This document shows positions 7,401 to 9,094 of a stretch of DNA of 9,094 bases, piece by piece. The stretch is taken from positions 1 through 9,094 of the forward strand of contig JBLHKE010000291.1 in the NCBI GenBank assembly GCA_047619485.1. Reading direction: 5' to 3'. The stretch comes from JBLHKE01 sp047619485 (lineage in GTDB: Bacteria; Verrucomicrobiota; Verrucomicrobiia; Verrucomicrobiales; DEV007). Numbering within the stretch: position 1 is the first letter of the stretch; each line of letters begins with the position of its first letter. The notes under the pieces are model-generated. The model saw nothing but the letters and a program-made list of their open reading frames with translations. It searched no databases and had not been told where the DNA came from. The translations under genes were made by a program, and so were the position numbers.

Positions 7401-7472
7401 ATCTGCCACAGCGACCATGACGGTCGGGACGAGCAAGCACAGGACGGCGATGAGGGTTAGGGGGCGCATCAT
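4425..7472 (-). CDS. PVC-type di-heme cytochrome c multidomain protein (PSCyt1/DUF1595/DUF1592/DUF1588/DUF1585)
   Basis: This 1015-residue periplasmic protein has a Sec signal peptide (1-23, ending AVA). An N-terminal planctomycete cytochrome c domain carries C43-LS-C46-H47 with a likely axial Met in HMPP (M85). Residues about 145-225 are a divergent DUF1587-like region. A tandem duplication fills 263-438. DUF1595 (about 440-505, ending LRSDFVYRSEFG) and DUF1592 (about 518-660, with FFRDFFGYPKMLPIFKD) follow. DUF1588 (about 760-890) has GMLTHPAWLIAHS, RGKWVREKLL and the second heme site C864-WK-C867-H868 with HMNPLGYAFE. DUF1585 (about 935-1011) ends the protein. The heme sites imply electron transfer; the substrate is unknown, though the family is linked to polysaccharide-utilising PVC bacteria. 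Its ATG overlaps the upstream esterase stop (ATGA), with AAGGAG ten bases before it. A second in-frame ATG follows immediately. The DUF1552 partner lies downstream. Confidence 0.93.
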   Translation of the reverse strand: MMRPLTLIAVLCLLVPTVMVAVADESTNFAVPKQSNALLENYCLSCHDQESYKADIRLDNLADLALDARLDLLNKMKEQLHFGHMPPKKKKAQPTDAERTDMIGWLSSELDQHNASKLEDKLRKPAYGNYVNHDKLFSGEHKDVKAFTADRRWLISEYIFDAKFNQLLNHHPFKTIDGKRQSVIGDNNRKVNITNPFLLPTNTGVRYYANATLNGGHLLTMITNAKEAATNITSYLAKRDKGYLPAFTAIMAQENQHNATLASREQFLNSFIEPVLLDIYGDKHNPLLPTFVPVTIDVPVVASGEPTKKAPFHAAQPGKEEMAIIFQSMQRLQRKDDTDAQLIEKCEREWFNFGHNERKIQSRITFLNGYMEEWRAQIVQHRYADKHKPRIYKPRDDAEMTIITDSLLKHRNKGDRYHEVIDKCMADWAEQFKQERIQAGSAGDELVSELVDQLFVKILERSPTTPERQKYASLTKSYLENLGNLLAVEKLIQTLMLRSDFVYRSEFGHGEADEHGRKMLSSRDASYAIAYALTDSSPDKPLVDAAKNGKLNTREDYRREVLRLLERRDQFYVIDEGVQRLQLTASITNTPIRKLRFFRDFFGYPKMLPIFKDNKRFGGNYDNAKGRLVGEADRLVDHILQKDKNVFEELLTTEDFYVFHSGDNEAMTASSERIRKIYEYFKDKDWQNFELEDLAKHKEFLAEVNMRGVDVKNLDPKGRRNPIREFKTAMTSFSLRFDRGQTSAAPYVSFPAHGLYNASTRTGMQLRSPEVAKFFNIQIDEWNYPGKQPAKVAKRKGMLTHPAWLIAHSLNTETDPVIRGKWVREKLLAGTVPDIPITVEAVVPEDHHNTLRSRLAKVTEVSYCWKCHVHMNPLGYAFEMYDDFGRFRTQESLEHPDNLLKKGPDKAAAHVDLRDIYKTLPVESKGYLSGTGDEKLDGDVDDAIDLAERLAKSTRVRQSIIRHAFRYFVGRNEFLSDSKTLIDADQAYLESGGSFDAVIVSLLTSDSFIYRKQNF
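6159..6686 (-). repeat. Tandem internal duplication within the cytochrome gene
   Basis: Two adjacent protein units, residues 263-361 (6390-6686) and 362-438 (6159-6389), share an ordered set of motifs. These are S-R-x-x-F-L-N near the start, D-K-H-x-P, E-M-x-I-I-x-x-S, [IL]-x-K-C-x3-W, and E-R-x-(x)-Q at the end. Over the final 40 aligned residues (321-361 against 399-438) I count 15 identities with one single-residue gap. The first unit is longer, mainly from an insertion between the DKH and EM motifs. Similarity is at the protein level, pointing to an old duplication. I recognise no named domain here. Confidence 0.7.
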
Positions 7473-9094
7473 TTGTTCTCTTCTCCTTCGATCCGCGTCT
7501 TGAGGGCGGTGGTAGCTTGAGTCTTAAGGAGTTTGATTGCCTTGCTGTTCTTCTCTGAGCCCTCGGGATCTTGATGGGCGACTTCCGGCGTGAAATCGAT
7601 ACTGTCGGTGCGGAAGCTGTGTAGCGGCTGCCAGGGGATGCCGTCGACCTTGAGGTTGCCCATCGGCGAACGCCCCCAGGCATAGCGCACCGACAGCGGG
7701 TCTTTCACTAGCGGGCTGGAGACAAGGATCTGTTTATTGCGATCCTGTTTTTCCTTGGTGGGCAGTGGGCTGGCCTCGGCCATGTAGAACACGCCAGACG
7801 CATCAGCGATCGAGAAGCCGACGAGCTCCGAACCGAAATCATCGGGCAGAACCGGCCGGTCAAAGCTCAGCAGGATGTTGCCCTCTCCGGGAACTGCGGA
7901 GACGAGTTGCGCCGTGTCCCAGACGATGTCCTCCATGCCGTAGACCGTCTTCAGTGCCCAACGAGCGGTGCGCAGGCCGAGTTCTTTCTTTTTCTTGGTA
8001 TGCAGCTGTGGGATCTTTTGATCGTGGGACGGAATGTAAACCGTGTGCTTTGGATTGCCGGCGTCCGCCAGCCCGAGCCGCTGCGCCTCGCGGATGTAGG
8101 CGCCGGTGGAGAATCCCTGTTCTTCAAAATTGAGGCGCGTCTGCGCCTTGCCGCCAGCGCACAGATCGATGATCGCCACCGGAAGATCCGGATCGTTGAA
8201 ATCGTCACGCCAGCCTTCGACCATCAGTTTCATCAGCGTACGGTAGAGCTTCGGTTTGCAACTGGTGTTCATCATCGCGTTGTTGAAACCCTGGTGGAAG
8301 GCGACGCCTTTGATATTCAGTCCTTTGAACACGCCGAACATGCCATTGTAGCAAGAGGCCGCATCGCTCGGGCTGCGGCCGGGGACGGACCAGGTGCGGA
8401 TACTGCCGTCGGGCTTGCGCGGCTCACGGCGGTTCTTGTTCACCCCTTTGGCCTGATCCTCCGCGACCTGTTTTTTCCATTTCTCGTGAGAAACCTGCCA
8501 CTTTTCCATCTGTTCTTGTAGGAAGTTCTCGATGCTAAAGTCGGCCCGGCGTTGATCGACCCATTCCAAATACGCGGCCGCCTGCGGATCATCAGCGAAC
8601 TTGTGGCGCGGGACTAGGCTCTCCATTGAGGCACCGCCGCGCGAGTTGTCGATGATACCGATCGGGATCTGCAGGGCACGCTGCAATCGCGAACCGAACA
8701 CGTAACCGATCGCGCCCATGTTGAGTGACACTTCCGGCGTGACGACCTTCCAGTTCTTGTCGGGATCTTCCTTGGAATTGATGAACTCGTCGCGGAGGTC
8801 GGTCTCGACGTACTCCGATTCGGCGCCGGAGAGGATCCGGACGTGCCGCAACTGCGGGAGGTGGGCTTGCGAGGACTCGAATGCGCCTTGGTAAACGGCT
8901 TTAAGTCCGAAGGCCATGTTGCTCTGGCCGTTCATCACCCACACATCGCCGATCAGGATGTTCTCCATCTCGATGCTGGCATCGCCGGTTCTGACCGTGA
9001 GGTTCTGCCCCTGCGCATTGGCGGGTTGGGCGTCGAAGCTGGCTTGCCAGCGGCCATTCTCGCCATCGGCTTTTGCCTTGCTCGAATGCTTGCC
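7469..9094 (-). CDS. Sialate O-acetylesterase-like SGNH hydrolase, C-terminal part (5' end outside window)
   Basis: The minus-strand frame is open from the window edge, so 541 residues are visible and the ATG at 8968 is internal: the 42 residues before it continue the family's usual beta-rich lead-in to the catalytic block. Family role: removal of acetyl groups from sialic acids or other glycans outside the cytoplasm. Seen: ILIGDVWVMNGQSNM with nucleophile Ser58 (codon 8921-8923), GAIGYVFGSRLQ, IDNSRGGASMESLVPR, IKGVAFHQGFNN (about 261-272) in place of the usual WYQGE-type block, and the His block IPQLHTKKKKELGLRTA (His365). Near the end comes a beta domain with VRYAWGRSP and GNLKVDGIPWQPLHSFRTD. 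A coiled-coil-like Lys/Gln/Glu insertion lies at about 189-222, and a Lys-rich helical tail follows the last beta domain. The signal peptide would lie outside the window. The stop overlaps the cytochrome start, so the two are probably expressed together. Substrate is not deducible. Confidence 0.88.
   Translation of the reverse strand, partial: GKHSSKAKADGENGRWQASFDAQPANAQGQNLTVRTGDASIEMENILIGDVWVMNGQSNMAFGLKAVYQGAFESSQAHLPQLRHVRILSGAESEYVETDLRDEFINSKEDPDKNWKVVTPEVSLNMGAIGYVFGSRLQRALQIPIGIIDNSRGGASMESLVPRHKFADDPQAAAYLEWVDQRRADFSIENFLQEQMEKWQVSHEKWKKQVAEDQAKGVNKNRREPRKPDGSIRTWSVPGRSPSDAASCYNGMFGVFKGLNIKGVAFHQGFNNAMMNTSCKPKLYRTLMKLMVEGWRDDFNDPDLPVAIIDLCAGGKAQTRLNFEEQGFSTGAYIREAQRLGLADAGNPKHTVYIPSHDQKIPQLHTKKKKELGLRTARWALKTVYGMEDIVWDTAQLVSAVPGEGNILLSFDRPVLPDDFGSELVGFSIADASGVFYMAEASPLPTKEKQDRNKQILVSSPLVKDPLSVRYAWGRSPMGNLKVDGIPWQPLHSFRTDSIDFTPEVAHQDPEGSEKNSKAIKLLKTQATTALKTRIEGEENK
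7483..7488 (-). promoter_or_regulatory. Ribosome-binding site for the cytochrome gene inside the esterase 3' end
   Basis: On the minus strand AAGGAG (7488 to 7483) lies ten bases before the ATG at 7472-7470 and 13 before the alternative ATG at 7469-7467. It falls inside the last codons of the esterase gene, which encode EGEENK. The esterase stop and cytochrome start share ATGA (7472-7469), the usual arrangement for translational coupling. This favours the first ATG. Confidence 0.7.

Noticed and set aside
7436..7472. Possible lipoprotein signal at Cys12 of the cytochrome
   Set aside because: Strong hydrophobic sequence continues for about ten residues after Cys12 and a good AVA cleavage site follows at residue 23, so an ordinary Sec signal peptide fits better.
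7907..8521. 204-codon open frame on the plus strand opposite the esterase gene
   Set aside because: Codon-register shadow of a gene with clear SGNH motifs; no supporting start signal.

Overview
The window looks like chromosomal DNA of a PVC-superphylum bacterium, either Verrucomicrobiota or Planctomycetota; the sequence alone does not decide between them. The evidence is a multidomain 'planctomycete cytochrome c' protein (PSCyt1/DUF1595/DUF1592/DUF1588/DUF1585) next to a DUF1552 protein, a pairing found almost only in those phyla. A sialate O-acetylesterase-type SGNH hydrolase and a PhoD phosphatase fused to a LamG-like domain fit the same kind of genome. Every complete gene begins with an export signal, so the encoded products act in the periplasm or at the cell surface. 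No tRNA, rRNA, CRISPR array, transposase or phage gene was seen.

Layout. Bases 1-714 (+) are the 3' end of a conserved PVC protein of SGNH-hydrolase-like type whose start lies outside the window. Bases 715-857 are a short spacer holding a weak hairpin, a possible 44-codon ORF and a possible promoter. Bases 858-2855 (+) encode the exported PhoD-LamG phosphatase. Bases 2856-2974 separate convergent genes and contain only weak hairpins. The rest is one minus-strand cluster, transcribed from the right edge leftwards: the sialate O-acetylesterase-like gene (9094-7469, 5' end outside the window), the di-heme cytochrome (7472-4425, joined to the esterase by a 4-base ATGA overlap) and the DUF1552 protein with a Tat-like signal (4354-2975). 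A 70-base gap carrying a repeat-like element separates the last two.

How the genes may work together (inference). The esterase and the cytochrome are probably co-translated, and the DUF1552 protein probably belongs to the same transcript. The likely setting is periplasmic processing of acetylated or otherwise decorated glycans, with an unknown redox step by the di-heme protein. The molecular activities of the DUF1592 and DUF1552 families are not established.

The most unusual signals are in the cytochrome and its partner. The cytochrome carries a tandem internal duplication (residues about 263-361 and 362-438) that I cannot assign to a named domain. The only two non-heme cysteines of the mature protein sit at equivalent positions in the two copies. 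The partner DUF1552 protein has a changed version of the family's namesake HXXSHH motif (HELGHN). The pair may be a divergent subclass of the PVC cytochrome/DUF1552 system.
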